From CAUPWF01 sp036656615 (GTDB lineage: Bacteria; Bacillota; Clostridia; Lachnospirales; Lachnospiraceae): a DNA stretch of 41,137 nt. The position numbers were made by a program, and so were the translations under genes. The DNA lies in NCBI GenBank assembly GCA_036656615.1, contig JAVXHY010000017.1, forward strand, positions 1 through 41,137. Direction: 5' to 3'. Positions within the stretch are counted from its first letter, which is position 1, and each line of letters begins with the position of its first letter. The notes beneath the pieces are model-generated. The model was not told the origin of the DNA. It worked only from the letters and a program-made list of their open reading frames with translations, and searched no databases. Shown piece by piece: positions 1 through 8,482 of this stretch.

Positions 1-2213
1 TTATGAAGTAACATATATTCAAACTCCTCTGCCGGAACGGGTTTTGAGTAGTAATATCCTTGTGCAATTTCGCATCCAGCCTCTCTAAGAAAATTTGCCT
101 GTTCCAATGTTTCAACGCCTTCTGCAACAACTGACATTTCCAATTCTCTTGCCATTTTGATGATATTAGTTACTACTGTTTCCTCCCGTTTAGAATCTAA
201 TGTTTCACTCAACATAAATCGGTCTAATTTGATGGCATCTACTCTTAATTCTTTCAATACATTCAAAGAGGAATAACCAGAACCGAAATCATCAAGCGAT
301 ACAAAAAATCCCTTTTGATGTAATGCTTCTAATACTTTAATTAGTTTATCAAGATCACCATATACAATATTTTCCGTAATTTCCAATTCAATCATATTAG
401 TTGATACTTCTTCATCTTTTAATTGTCGACAAATTGTATCCACATATGTCTGATCATACATATAGCAACGAGACTGGTTAATTGAAATCGGGACACTAGC
501 TATATTTCTATTTAACTGTGATCGAATAAATCTGCAGACCTGCTTAAGCATGTACATATCCATGCTATAGATTGCTCCGGTTTTTTCAAATAAAGAAATA
601 AAATCATCTGGCATAATTCTAGTTCCATCTGGCTTTATCCATCTTACTAAAGCCTCTCCACCTACAATTTCCTCTGTTAAAAGATTATATTTAGGCTGTA
701 TATAAAGCTTAAATTCATCATTTTCAAGTGCTTGTGACACTGAATTTTCAAGTTCTTTTTCATACTCAATGCGATCTTGTATCTTTTTCGTATATACTGC
801 AATATTTAATTCATAACTATTTTTTATAGACTTTCTTGCAATGTTGGACTTTTCAATAGGTATCATAACATCACTATCTTGTTCTCCCACGTAGTAAACT
901 CCAAAAGTCAGTTTTGCTAAATAATATCCTTTAGAAATCCTATTCCATTCCACAATGTTGTCTCTTAAATCGTTAATATAACTTTTCATTTCTTCATCGC
1001 TTGCCTTATTCAAAAATAAAAGCAAAAATTGATCTGCACCTACGCGAGCAAAAGTTTCTTTCTTTTGTACTATATTTTTAAGACAATTTGTAATATGGAT
1101 AAGAAGCTGATTACCTGCCTCATATCCCAATTCTTTGTTTAAATATCTGAATTGCTTAATATCAAAATTCAACAATGTATATTTCTGTGGTCCTAATTCT
1201 GCGAAAAGATTCGCACTATCTAACTTAAAACGCTCCAAATTTGCTGCACCGGTTAATGAATCGTAATATGCCATTTTTATGATTTTTTCATCTGATTTCT
1301 TTTTAGTCACAACAATATACCAAGCTACAACGATTAAAATAAAAGAAATAACAACTAAAAGAAGCATGGTTAAGAAAATAACTTTTTCTGATCGTTCAAA
1401 TACCACAGATGCAGGCAATGAAGTAATCAAAAACCAATCATTGGCTCCTTCAATAGGTGCATATGCAAAAAAACGTTCTTTCCCACTCATAGAGAATTTA
1501 ACAACGCCATTTTTCCCATTTTGTAGATCCTGTTCCATATGTTTTATAATTTTTTTTTGGTTCCCAGTTTTTGCAACTTCTAAAAGATTTTGCCCCTGCC
1601 GTTCCTTGATAGGATGTAAAAGAACATCTCCAGATGAATCCGCAATAAATGCCATACCTTTTTTATGATAAAAAGAAATATCAATCCGATCCACAAGGGT
1701 ATCCAGTTTATAGCCTGAAAATAATACATTTGTAATTTTATCCTCATTGTATACTGGTACTGCATAAACGATTCCACTGGTCACCTTATCTACTTTATCC
1801 ACAATAGGATCCGAAAGAGCCTGCTCCCCCTTTACTGCTCGCTTAAAAAACTCTCTGTCTGAAACAGAAAATTCATACCCATCGCTTGTCTTTGCATTAC
1901 CTTGAAGATCCACAATAGCGATTCTAAACAAATTAAACTTATCAGCCTGTTTTTTCATACGTATCATTTTTTGATCCAGTGGAATTTCTGGACTAGAAAT
2001 AATACCATCTGCCAATACATTCAAAATATCAAAATCGCGTGATATCTGTCTTTTGACTGACGCCGCACCCTGTGTAGCTACTTCAGATAGGTGCATCTGT
2101 GATTCTCTTGTCAATAAATCAGTAATATACTTGGAATACAACACACTGAGTATCACAATTATAATAGAAATAGCTGCAGTAACCATTATATATCGTTTTC
2201 TATTTGCTCGCAT
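1..2213 (-). CDS. Membrane sensor with degenerate GGDEF and intact EAL domain (c-di-GMP phosphodiesterase), 3' end cut by window edge
   Basis: The frame is open from an ATG at 2213 (AGGTGG 11 bases upstream) to the window edge, about 737 residues; the last partial codon is AA-, so no stop is reached. An N-terminal membrane segment (about residues 8-28), an extracytoplasmic sensor region resembling dCache, and a second membrane segment (about 279-302) precede the output domains. The GGDEF site reads R-V-G-A-D-Q-F near residue 392, so cyclase activity is unlikely. The EAL domain keeps GGEALVRW (E520), INQSR, ELEITEN, LDDFGSGYSSL, IKLD, AEGVET and QGYYYSKP, the metal- and substrate-binding set of active phosphodiesterases. 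I infer that it hydrolyses c-di-GMP to pGpG in response to an external signal. It is last in the operon, 23 bases after the isochorismatase-like gene. Confidence 0.88.
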   Translation of the reverse strand, partial: MRANRKRYIMVTAAISIIIVILSVLYSKYITDLLTRESQMHLSEVATQGAASVKRQISRDFDILNVLADGIISSPEIPLDQKMIRMKKQADKFNLFRIAIVDLQGNAKTSDGYEFSVSDREFFKRAVKGEQALSDPIVDKVDKVTSGIVYAVPVYNEDKITNVLFSGYKLDTLVDRIDISFYHKKGMAFIADSSGDVLLHPIKERQGQNLLEVAKTGNQKKIIKHMEQDLQNGKNGVVKFSMSGKERFFAYAPIEGANDWFLITSLPASVVFERSEKVIFLTMLLLVVISFILIVVAWYIVVTKKKSDEKIIKMAYYDSLTGAANLERFKLDSANLFAELGPQKYTLLNFDIKQFRYLNKELGYEAGNQLLIHITNCLKNIVQKKETFARVGADQFLLLFLNKASDEEMKSYINDLRDNIVEWNRISKGYYLAKLTFGVYYVGEQDSDVMIPIEKSNIARKSIKNSYELNIAVYTKKIQDRIEYEKELENSVSQALENDEFKLYIQPKYNLLTEEIVGGEALVRWIKPDGTRIMPDDFISLFEKTGAIYSMDMYMLKQVCRFIRSQLNRNIASVPISINQSRCYMYDQTYVDTICRQLKDEEVSTNMIELEITENIVYGDLDKLIKVLEALHQKGFFVSLDDFGSGYSSLNVLKELRVDAIKLDRFMLSETLDSKREETVVTNIIKMARELEMSVVAEGVETLEQANFLREAGCEIAQGYYYSKPVPAEEFEYMLLH

Positions 2214-2236
2214 CTTATGTATCGCCACCTATCATT

Positions 2237-2758
2237 TCATTGGTTTAAAATTTCTATTTGACATATTTTCATTGCTTCTAACGCCTGTCTGTGTGTGTCG
2301 GGTGTAATTCCTGCGCAACAGGATGCATCCACAATAATCGGCACATTCGGCAAAAATGCCTTCAGTAATAATGCATTTGAGATAATACAAATATCTGTAC
2401 ACAACCCTATTAGTGTGATACTATCCACTATATTCTCTTTGCTAAATGTATCTAGTACCTGTCCCAGGTCCACACTGCCAAAAGTTTCTTTATCTATTGG
2501 TGGCTCTTTGATCAATGCATGGATAGCTGGATTCAATTGCCATCCTTTGGTATCTCGAATACAATGTTTAATTGGAAGCTTCTTTCCTTCTTCTGTATCT
2601 AAATAGTCTTCACCATGTGTATCTCTCGTAAACAAAATATGTCCTTCAAACTCTTTAATTTTCTCAATGACTCTAGGTAAAATCTCTGCTGCCTCCTGAC
2701 TTCCCAGTGCTCCATCAATAAAATCATTTTGCATATCAACTACAACCAAAATTTTCAA
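2237..2758 (-). CDS. Isochorismatase-like cysteine hydrolase (nicotinamidase-type)
   Basis: A 173-residue protein of the isochorismatase-like superfamily. The N-terminal strand VVVDMQNDF carries the catalytic Asp (D8). The segment LIGLCTDICI carries the nucleophilic Cys, and a Lys in the KETFGS segment can complete the Asp-Lys-Cys triad. The length and the DMQNDF motif are closest to nicotinamidase/pyrazinamidase-like enzymes, which hydrolyse nicotinamide to nicotinate and ammonia, but other amidases of this fold look alike, so the substrate is not assigned. Translation starts at TTG (2758) behind a strong AAGGAGG; no ATG fits better. It is third in a four-gene minus-strand operon, after the AIM24-like gene (30-base gap) and before the EAL protein. 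Confidence 0.85.
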   Translation of the reverse strand: MKILVVVDMQNDFIDGALGSQEAAEILPRVIEKIKEFEGHILFTRDTHGEDYLDTEEGKKLPIKHCIRDTKGWQLNPAIHALIKEPPIDKETFGSVDLGQVLDTFSKENIVDSITLIGLCTDICIISNALLLKAFLPNVPIIVDASCCAGITPDTHRQALEAMKICQIEILNQ

Positions 2759-2788
2759 ATTATATCCTCCTTATGGGTGGAACAGAAT

Positions 2789-3469
2789 CTAGTTCCCCGA
2801 TGGGAAATATGGTTTCAGTGCCCCTGCAACGTTACTAATTGGCATTGTTTGAAGCCAAATATGCCCAGGTCCTGTGATCACTGTATTAAATAGACCTTCC
2901 CCACCAAACACCATATTCTTTACTCCCGGAACTGTTTGAATATCCATACTACAACTAATAGACATGGCTGCTAAATGACCAGTATCTACGATCATTTGCT
3001 GGCCTGCTGCAAGGTCATATTCAATTACATGTCCGTCAAACTCTGCAAATGCTATGCCTTTCCCACTTACTTTTTGAAGAATAAAACCTTCCCCACCAAA
3101 TAAACCCGATCCAACTTTTTTGTGAAAATGAATAGATAAGTCAATTCCAACTTCCGATGCTAAAAATGCACTTTTCTGAAAAATCATCTCCTGACCAGGT
3201 GCAATCTCAAATGCTTTCACTGACCCTGGAAAACTAGAAGCAAATGCGATTAATCCCTTTCCACCTTGAGACGTGTAAATATTCTGAAACATAGAATCAC
3301 CTGAAAACATTCTTCCAAATGCCTTGCCAATTCCTCCATTTGTAGACGTTTCCATTTTCATATTTGGAGACATCCATGACATAGAACCTCTTTCTGTAAT
3401 CATTGCTTCTCCCGATTCAAGTTGACAAATTATTACTGGTAATGTTTCTCCTTTAATTTGATATTGCAT
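2789..3469 (-). CDS. AIM24 / TIGR00266-type protein of unknown function
   Basis: A 226-residue soluble protein whose sequence (start MQYQIKGETLPVIICQLESG, then the glycine-rich GGIGKAFGRMFSGDSMFQN segment and repeated GGEG turns) matches the TIGR00266/AIM24 family, a beta-rich fold of unknown biochemical role found across bacteria. No signal peptide or membrane segment is visible. The ATG at 3469 is preceded by AAAGGAGAG at a normal distance. It sits between the Maf-fusion gene (39-base gap upstream) and the isochorismatase-like gene (30-base gap downstream), so it is probably co-transcribed with both. The neighbours do not reveal a function. Confidence 0.85.
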   Translation of the reverse strand: MQYQIKGETLPVIICQLESGEAMITERGSMSWMSPNMKMETSTNGGIGKAFGRMFSGDSMFQNIYTSQGGKGLIAFASSFPGSVKAFEIAPGQEMIFQKSAFLASEVGIDLSIHFHKKVGSGLFGGEGFILQKVSGKGIAFAEFDGHVIEYDLAAGQQMIVDTGHLAAMSISCSMDIQTVPGVKNMVFGGEGLFNTVITGPGHIWLQTMPISNVAGALKPYFPSGN

Positions 3470-3508
3470 ATGTTCTCTCCTTTTCTGATTTGCTTGTTAA
3501 TAGATTCA

Positions 3509-4642
3509 TTATATAATTTCCTGATTCAGATTAACTGTACCTTTTAATAATATACTCTTTAAAATTTCCTGCTTTTCTTTCTCATCACGAGGATTTATCT
3601 GCAATACTTTTTTCCCATCTATTATTTGAAACTTTGAACAAGTCTCATCTTGGAACGGATAAAAATATAATGTACTTTTTCCATTTAAGGCATTAGAAAC
3701 GCACTCTATATAATCAATCTGAATGCTCCACTCCTTGCCATAAGAAGCGTTAACTTTCATATAACTAATATCTTTCATGGACAGACTCCATCGTTCTTCA
3801 TTTAAAAAAGGATAAGCTTTGGCAAGAGGGTATGGATTTTCTATATCTTCTGCCGCCATCTCTGAAAATATCTGTTCACAACTAACAGTCGACATTCCAG
3901 ACCTTCTATCTAAAAGAACAAATTGATTAAATGTCCTTTTAGATGTTATAAAAGCCTCTATATTTAAATCTTTTTCTAATTGCAAAATTTGTACAATTTT
4001 ATTTCTTAAACTACTATTTTTAAATACTTCCCTCATAGGAAGATTGCAGTATTCAACCATAACTGGCACTGCCGTACTATTACGAAGAACCTCTTGGTAT
4101 AGTCTTCCCAGTGGAAGTCCAACCACATTGTTATACTCTCCATCTATTCTTTGTATATATTTTGCAAATAATCCCTGAATTCCATATGCCCCCGCTTTAT
4201 CCATAGGATCTCCCGTCCTCACATATGCCCATATTTCAGCTTCTGTCATTGGATAAATAGTTACATGCGTGGCCTCAAAAAAGGAATGGATATTAACCGT
4301 TTCACCTTGTTTTCTAATTGCAGTTACCCCAGTGTATACTGTATGGGTATGCCCGGAGATCTGGGTGAGCATATGATATGCTTCCTGTTCACTGTGTGGT
4401 TTTCCCATGACAATATCTTCGAATACCACCACCGTATCAGCACCGATAATTACAGCATCTCCCTTAACCTCTTGTGCCACTTCTTGTGCCTTTTGTTTCG
4501 ATAAATCCAATACAATATCGCCAGGTGTATGTTTTCTAATTCGTTCTTCTTTGTGACTTGGCATAATTTCAATCACAAGACCAATCTGTTCCAGCAGTTC
4601 TTTTCTTCTGGGCGAAGCGGATGCAAGTATGATTCGTTCCAT
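3509..4642 (-). CDS. Maf-type nucleotide pyrophosphatase fused to an unrecognised C-terminal domain
   Basis: Residues 1 to about 188 are a complete Maf domain: SASPRRKELL at the N terminus, GADTVV in the middle, then AGAYGIQG and DGEYNNVVGLPL. Maf proteins hydrolyse non-canonical or modified nucleoside triphosphates to monophosphates and have been linked to septum formation. Typical Maf proteins are 190-200 residues; this one is 377. The extra 185 or so residues show no motif I recognise, look soluble, and are rich in aromatic and charged residues. The start at 4642 is chosen because AAAGGAG lies 6 bases upstream; an earlier in-frame start would have no such site. It is the first gene of a four-gene operon with its own promoter at 4697-4725. 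The Maf part is secure; the tail is not assigned. Confidence 0.85.
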   Translation of the reverse strand: MERIILASASPRRKELLEQIGLVIEIMPSHKEERIRKHTPGDIVLDLSKQKAQEVAQEVKGDAVIIGADTVVVFEDIVMGKPHSEQEAYHMLTQISGHTHTVYTGVTAIRKQGETVNIHSFFEATHVTIYPMTEAEIWAYVRTGDPMDKAGAYGIQGLFAKYIQRIDGEYNNVVGLPLGRLYQEVLRNSTAVPVMVEYCNLPMREVFKNSSLRNKIVQILQLEKDLNIEAFITSKRTFNQFVLLDRRSGMSTVSCEQIFSEMAAEDIENPYPLAKAYPFLNEERWSLSMKDISYMKVNASYGKEWSIQIDYIECVSNALNGKSTLYFYPFQDETCSKFQIIDGKKVLQINPRDEKEKQEILKSILLKGTVNLNQEII

Positions 4643-4696
4643 AAATATCTCCTTTGGCAATTCATAAGTTCTAGCAGCTCAATCCTCTATACGTCT

Positions 4697-4725
4697 AGTA
4701 TAACATTTACCGTTATGATACACAA
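4697..4725 (-). promoter_or_regulatory. Promoter of the Maf-AIM24-isochorismatase-EAL operon
   Basis: On the minus strand, TTGTGT (4720-4725) and a consensus TATACT (4697-4702) are separated by exactly 17 bases. The -10 lies about 55 bases upstream of the Maf-fusion start. Nothing else between 4643 and 4912 is coding. Confidence 0.65.
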
Positions 4726-4828
4726 TTTTTTTTAGCTTTTATCTGATACATTATTATGCCACTATCTTCATATCATATTTCATAATATCTTCAATCCTAA
4801 TTTAATCTTATATTAATATTGGTGTATT

Positions 4829-4876
4829 TAGTCTAACTGCACATTAAGGATATTACAGCCTAGTCTAAATGTACAT
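4829..4876 (+). repeat. Two direct repeats upstream of the XRE regulator, candidate operators
   Basis: TAGTCTAACTGCACAT (4829-4844) and TAGTCTAAATGTACAT (4861-4876) agree at 14 of 16 positions, with starts 32 bases apart, about three helical turns. The second copy overlaps a possible -10 (TACAAT, 4876-4881; weak TTACAG -35 at 4853-4858). The adjacent gene encodes an HTH protein, so autoregulation is a reasonable inference. Confidence 0.5.
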
Positions 4877-4912
4877 ACAATATAAGTAAATGTAATTAGG
4901 AGGGTTAAACAT

Positions 4913-5257
4913 ATGGAGATAAACTATTTAGATATTGGCAAACGAATCCGAACGGCACGTCTAGCAAAGGGACTTTCACAAGAGCGACTTGCAGAACATG
5001 TAGGTGTAGGTACTACACATATCAGCCATATTGAAACCGGCAATACGATTGCAAGCATGAAAATTTTTATTGCAATCGTAGATACTCTTGAAGTATCCGC
5101 TGATACATTGCTCTGTGATAATTTAGAAAAATCAAAACATATATTTTGTGATGAAATTTCCAACGAAATAAAAGATTGCAGCGAAAAAGAAATCCGTTTC
5201 ATTGCTTCTATGATTAAGTCCATGAAGCAAGAATTAAGAAAAGTCAAATTTTCTTAA
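4913..5257 (+). CDS. XRE-family helix-turn-helix regulator
   Basis: A 114-residue protein with an N-terminal HTH_3 domain (about residues 6-62): IGKRIRTARLAKGLSQERLA, then HVGVGTTHISHIETG containing the recognition helix, then a short helical tail rich in Lys and Glu. Such small XRE proteins are common in Clostridia and usually act as dimeric repressors. The ATG at 4913 is preceded by AGGAGGG. It lies upstream of the diguanylate cyclase gene on the same strand, which has its own promoter 16 bases after this gene's stop. Whether it controls that gene is not shown. The direct repeats at 4829-4876 are its best candidate target. Confidence 0.88.
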   Translation: MEINYLDIGKRIRTARLAKGLSQERLAEHVGVGTTHISHIETGNTIASMKIFIAIVDTLEVSADTLLCDNLEKSKHIFCDEISNEIKDCSEKEIRFIASMIKSMKQELRKVKFS

Positions 5258-5272
5258 CGTACCTATGCCCTA

Positions 5273-5301
5273 TTGTGCAATCCGACTTTTAATAGTATAA
5301 T
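5273..5301 (+). promoter_or_regulatory. Promoter of the diguanylate cyclase gene
   Basis: TTGTGC (5273-5278) and a perfect TATAAT (5296-5301) with a 17-base spacer lie between the XRE gene and the GGDEF gene. Transcription would start about 60 bases before the ATG at 5368. Confidence 0.7.
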
Positions 5302-5367
5302 ATTTTATATATAACATTTTACGTTTTGTCGAAAATTATACTAAAAAAAGAAAGGGACAAGCCATTT

Positions 5368-7032
5368 ATGAAGGACAGCACATCCATACTTCCTGTAATA
5401 GCACTTTTTATATTCATAACACTCTACTGGTATTGGATATTCGAGTTGGTCGACCATCTGCTTGATAAATCACGGCTTTCTAAATTTCTCAGGCTTCCTG
5501 TTGGAATTTTCAATGTGCTTTTTGTTTTCGTGTTATCTGGGTTAATTGGTGGAACAATGATTCCATACTTGCTTGTAATCATTTTACTGATTGTGGAATT
5601 TCATATATTTTATAGGGATACTTTTTTGCGGAATCTGTTCTGTACTGCCGCTTGTGTCATTCACATCTTAGCACTGCGATTGATAACCAATGGCATGATC
5701 TCTATAAGTTGTGGACTTTCCCTTAAGGAAATATCTAACAACCCAACCCTATATGCCTACTCCGTACTTGCAACATTTATATTTCTAAATATTGCCATTG
5801 GATTTGCTCTTAAAGCAGCACCACTTGACCAGGTAAGGAAGGTAAATGAACATCGGGATCAACAACTATTCCTACTAATATGGATGGTGATAAATATCAG
5901 TTATCTGCTATTTAATTCCTACATTTCCGAGGAATCTATGGTTCCAATTGAAATCATAAAAAATCAGATTGCTTCACCCTGTGTGATACTGATTGGAACG
6001 TATATTATGTTACTTTTTGCAATGAAAACTGGAAAACTCCTTTCTTATAAAGAGAAGAATGCAGCCCTTGAGCTGACGGTTTCAAAGGAGCAAGAATATC
6101 GTAGTCTAATTACAAAGGATGCTATTTTAACCTATGAATTTAATTTAAATCAGAACCTAATTACCAAAGGTTTTGAAGATTTGAAGGATGAAATGGGGAA
6201 CATGGTTTTGGGATATAGCGATACACTTGCTTTTATGGCGCGCAAATATATTCATCCCGAGGATATTGAAGATTTTTCAAAATATGTATCTCCTTCTAAT
6301 ATTAAGAAGGAATTGAACCAGGGTAAAAGCGAGATTACAACAGAGTATCGACAGATTCTTTCTTCCGGAGAATATATTTGGTGCCGTGCAGTAACAAATC
6401 TTGCAAGAGATGCTGAGAGCACAGATATTCATGGCTTTACTTATATTAAAAATATAGATACCAAAAAACGTCGACAACTAGAATTACAATATAAGGCTGA
6501 GCGTGATTCATTAACAGGACTTTATAACAAGGGCATTACCGATAAATTAATTAATGAACATCTCCTGTTCAATCATACCCACTCTACTGGCGCACTTTTT
6601 ATGATTGATGTGGATAATTTCAAAGACATTAATGATCATCTGGGACATGCCTTCGGTGACTCCGTTCTTTATGAACTTGGGCAACGATTATTAAGTGTCT
6701 TTCGTAATGATGACATTGTAGGTCGGATTGGCGGTGATGAATACATTGCTTATATGAAGCATGGCATAACGGAAAAAATAGTACGAGAAAAAGGTGGGGA
6801 TGTCTGCAATGCATTTCGCAAAGTCTACAAGGATGCACAAGGACAGGAACATAGATTCTCTGGGAGCATAGGTGTAGCTATTTCCCCCAAAGATGGCATA
6901 ACCTTTGAGGAGCTCTATAAACATGCTGATATTGCACTCTACGCCGCAAAAAAATTAGGAAAAAACAATTGCCAGGTCTATGATGGCGGAAGCTTTAATG
7001 GATATCAGGCAAATCGCAATGAAAGCCTTTGA
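5368..7032 (+). CDS. Multi-pass membrane diguanylate cyclase (PAS-like plus GGDEF)
   Basis: A 554-residue protein. The first 235 or so residues hold about seven hydrophobic segments forming an integral membrane sensor. A region around 245-370 (KEQEYRSLITKDAILTYEFN and IHPEDIEDF) looks like a PAS fold. A GGDEF domain follows, with SLTGLYNK, FMIDVDNFKDIND, a product-inhibition I-site RNDD five residues before the active site, and RIGGDEY at 455-459. GGDEY is a tolerated variant of GGDEF, so synthesis of c-di-GMP from two GTP is likely. The ATG at 5368 has AAAGGG 11 bases upstream; a TTG at 5326 is in frame but has no ribosome site. A palindrome at 7036-7062 follows. It is the only intact cyclase in the window; the two EAL proteins have degenerate GGDEF sites. 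Confidence 0.9.
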   Translation: MKDSTSILPVIALFIFITLYWYWIFELVDHLLDKSRLSKFLRLPVGIFNVLFVFVLSGLIGGTMIPYLLVIILLIVEFHIFYRDTFLRNLFCTAACVIHILALRLITNGMISISCGLSLKEISNNPTLYAYSVLATFIFLNIAIGFALKAAPLDQVRKVNEHRDQQLFLLIWMVINISYLLFNSYISEESMVPIEIIKNQIASPCVILIGTYIMLLFAMKTGKLLSYKEKNAALELTVSKEQEYRSLITKDAILTYEFNLNQNLITKGFEDLKDEMGNMVLGYSDTLAFMARKYIHPEDIEDFSKYVSPSNIKKELNQGKSEITTEYRQILSSGEYIWCRAVTNLARDAESTDIHGFTYIKNIDTKKRRQLELQYKAERDSLTGLYNKGITDKLINEHLLFNHTHSTGALFMIDVDNFKDINDHLGHAFGDSVLYELGQRLLSVFRNDDIVGRIGGDEYIAYMKHGITEKIVREKGGDVCNAFRKVYKDAQGQEHRFSGSIGVAISPKDGITFEELYKHADIALYAAKKLGKNNCQVYDGGSFNGYQANRNESL

Positions 7033-7035
7033 GTT

Positions 7036-7062
7036 CAAAGCGGATATTTAATATCCGCTTTG
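7036..7062. terminator. Palindrome between convergent genes, possible bidirectional terminator
   Basis: A perfect 13-base inverted repeat (arm CAAAGCGGATATT) around one central base lies between the convergent diguanylate cyclase and MATE genes. Neither side has a strong U-tract, so termination efficiency is uncertain. Confidence 0.55.
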
Positions 7063-7079
7063 TGACTTACTTGATGTGG

Positions 7080-8429
7080 TTAAATCTTTTTTACAATTTT
7101 CTTCTTTATAACAAGTGCAAATCCCGTGGCTAGTAAATCCGCTATTGGCATACACAAGAATAGTGCCATTGCCTGTGAAATTCCAAATCCCCCCACTCTC
7201 ACAATAAATGGAACAATATAAATAAGTGGAAGCAGGAAAAATACCTGTCTGGATAGAATAATTAATACAGAGGATATTTCATGTCCCGTCACTTGCAAAA
7301 GTGTCATATCCGTATATAACACTCCAATAAATGGAAAGCCCACAAAGGCTATCAATAGAATTTGTTTCGCCATCTCTATCACATCTATATTTCTGCCAAA
7401 TAAAATTAGAAATTTTTCTCCAAAAAATACCATTATAATAAGTGCTACAATTCCATAGGCGCTGCAATATGTCATAGTCAATTTAGATATTTTGTGGATT
7501 TTTTCTTGTTCTTTGTTACCGCTAAAGTAAGCAATGATATTTTGAACCCCTTGTGTTAATCCAACGATTGGCATAAGCACTAATGAATATATTCTCTGAA
7601 CAATACTCCAGGCTGCAAGATGAGTCATAGAGCCCAATGACAAAAGCCTTGTATTTACAATTATTCCGGTAATTCCACCAAGCATTTGGATCATAGTCTG
7701 AGCAATTCCAATTTTAAATAATTCGAAAGCCCGATACGAAAATTCCTTACCGGAAAGCATCCTTTTGGGAATCCATCTTTTCTTTTTTATCAGAAATAAA
7801 ACCGCAGATATGGCACAAACACTTTCACTGACAAAGGTCCCCCATGCTAGACCTGCTATTCCCCAATCAAATACAAAAGCAAATATAAAATTAAACATAA
7901 TATTAATAGCAACCGAAGCACTGATAATTGCAACTTCAACTCTTGGATATCCAAAGGCGCGAACACAACAAGTAAGTGTATACCCCAAGCTGCTGAAAAT
8001 ATTACTCATCAATTGAATTTGTAAGTATGTGACTGCTAAATCCATGATTTGTCCATCAGCACCCAATGCAGATAGCATCTTTGTCATCATAAAATAACAT
8101 AGTACTGATGTAATGACTGCAACAACTAGACTCATAACAACACCTGTTACATAGCTGCTATTTTGTTTTTCTTTCTGCTTCATATATTTTGCGATTAAAA
8201 TACCCGTGGACATGGCAAATAAAGTCTGCAACGCTATGAAAATTCCAAGAATGGGAGAAATCAACGCCATTGCCGACAATGCATTCCCACCGATTCCTGG
8301 AAGATTTCCTGCAAATGCAGTATCCACAACTCCAGTTAGCATCTCAATCATTAACGAAAGAATGGATGGAATACCAAATGCAAAAATAAGTTTACTAAGT
8401 GACTCTTGTTCATAAATTGTATGATTCAT
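7080..8429 (-). CDS. MATE-family multidrug/metabolite exporter
   Basis: A 449-residue integral membrane protein with about 12 hydrophobic segments in two homologous halves, typical MATE length and pattern (N-terminal IPSILSLMIEMLTGVVDTAFAG, later GLTQGVQNIIAYFSGNK). MATE proteins export cationic drugs or metabolites in exchange for Na+ or H+. The start at 8429 is chosen because GGAGG lies 7 bases upstream; the longer frame from 8480 adds 17 residues with no such site. The gene follows the WYL regulator by 53 bases on the same strand, an arrangement suggesting that the regulator controls the exporter. The substrate is not predictable. Confidence 0.9.
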   Translation of the reverse strand: MNHTIYEQESLSKLIFAFGIPSILSLMIEMLTGVVDTAFAGNLPGIGGNALSAMALISPILGIFIALQTLFAMSTGILIAKYMKQKEKQNSSYVTGVVMSLVVAVITSVLCYFMMTKMLSALGADGQIMDLAVTYLQIQLMSNIFSSLGYTLTCCVRAFGYPRVEVAIISASVAINIMFNFIFAFVFDWGIAGLAWGTFVSESVCAISAVLFLIKKKRWIPKRMLSGKEFSYRAFELFKIGIAQTMIQMLGGITGIIVNTRLLSLGSMTHLAAWSIVQRIYSLVLMPIVGLTQGVQNIIAYFSGNKEQEKIHKISKLTMTYCSAYGIVALIIMVFFGEKFLILFGRNIDVIEMAKQILLIAFVGFPFIGVLYTDMTLLQVTGHEISSVLIILSRQVFFLLPLIYIVPFIVRVGGFGISQAMALFLCMPIADLLATGFALVIKKKIVKKI

Positions 8430-8482
8430 GTTCGTACCTCCACAGAAAGAATAACAGATAAACACGACACCCTTTGTCATGT

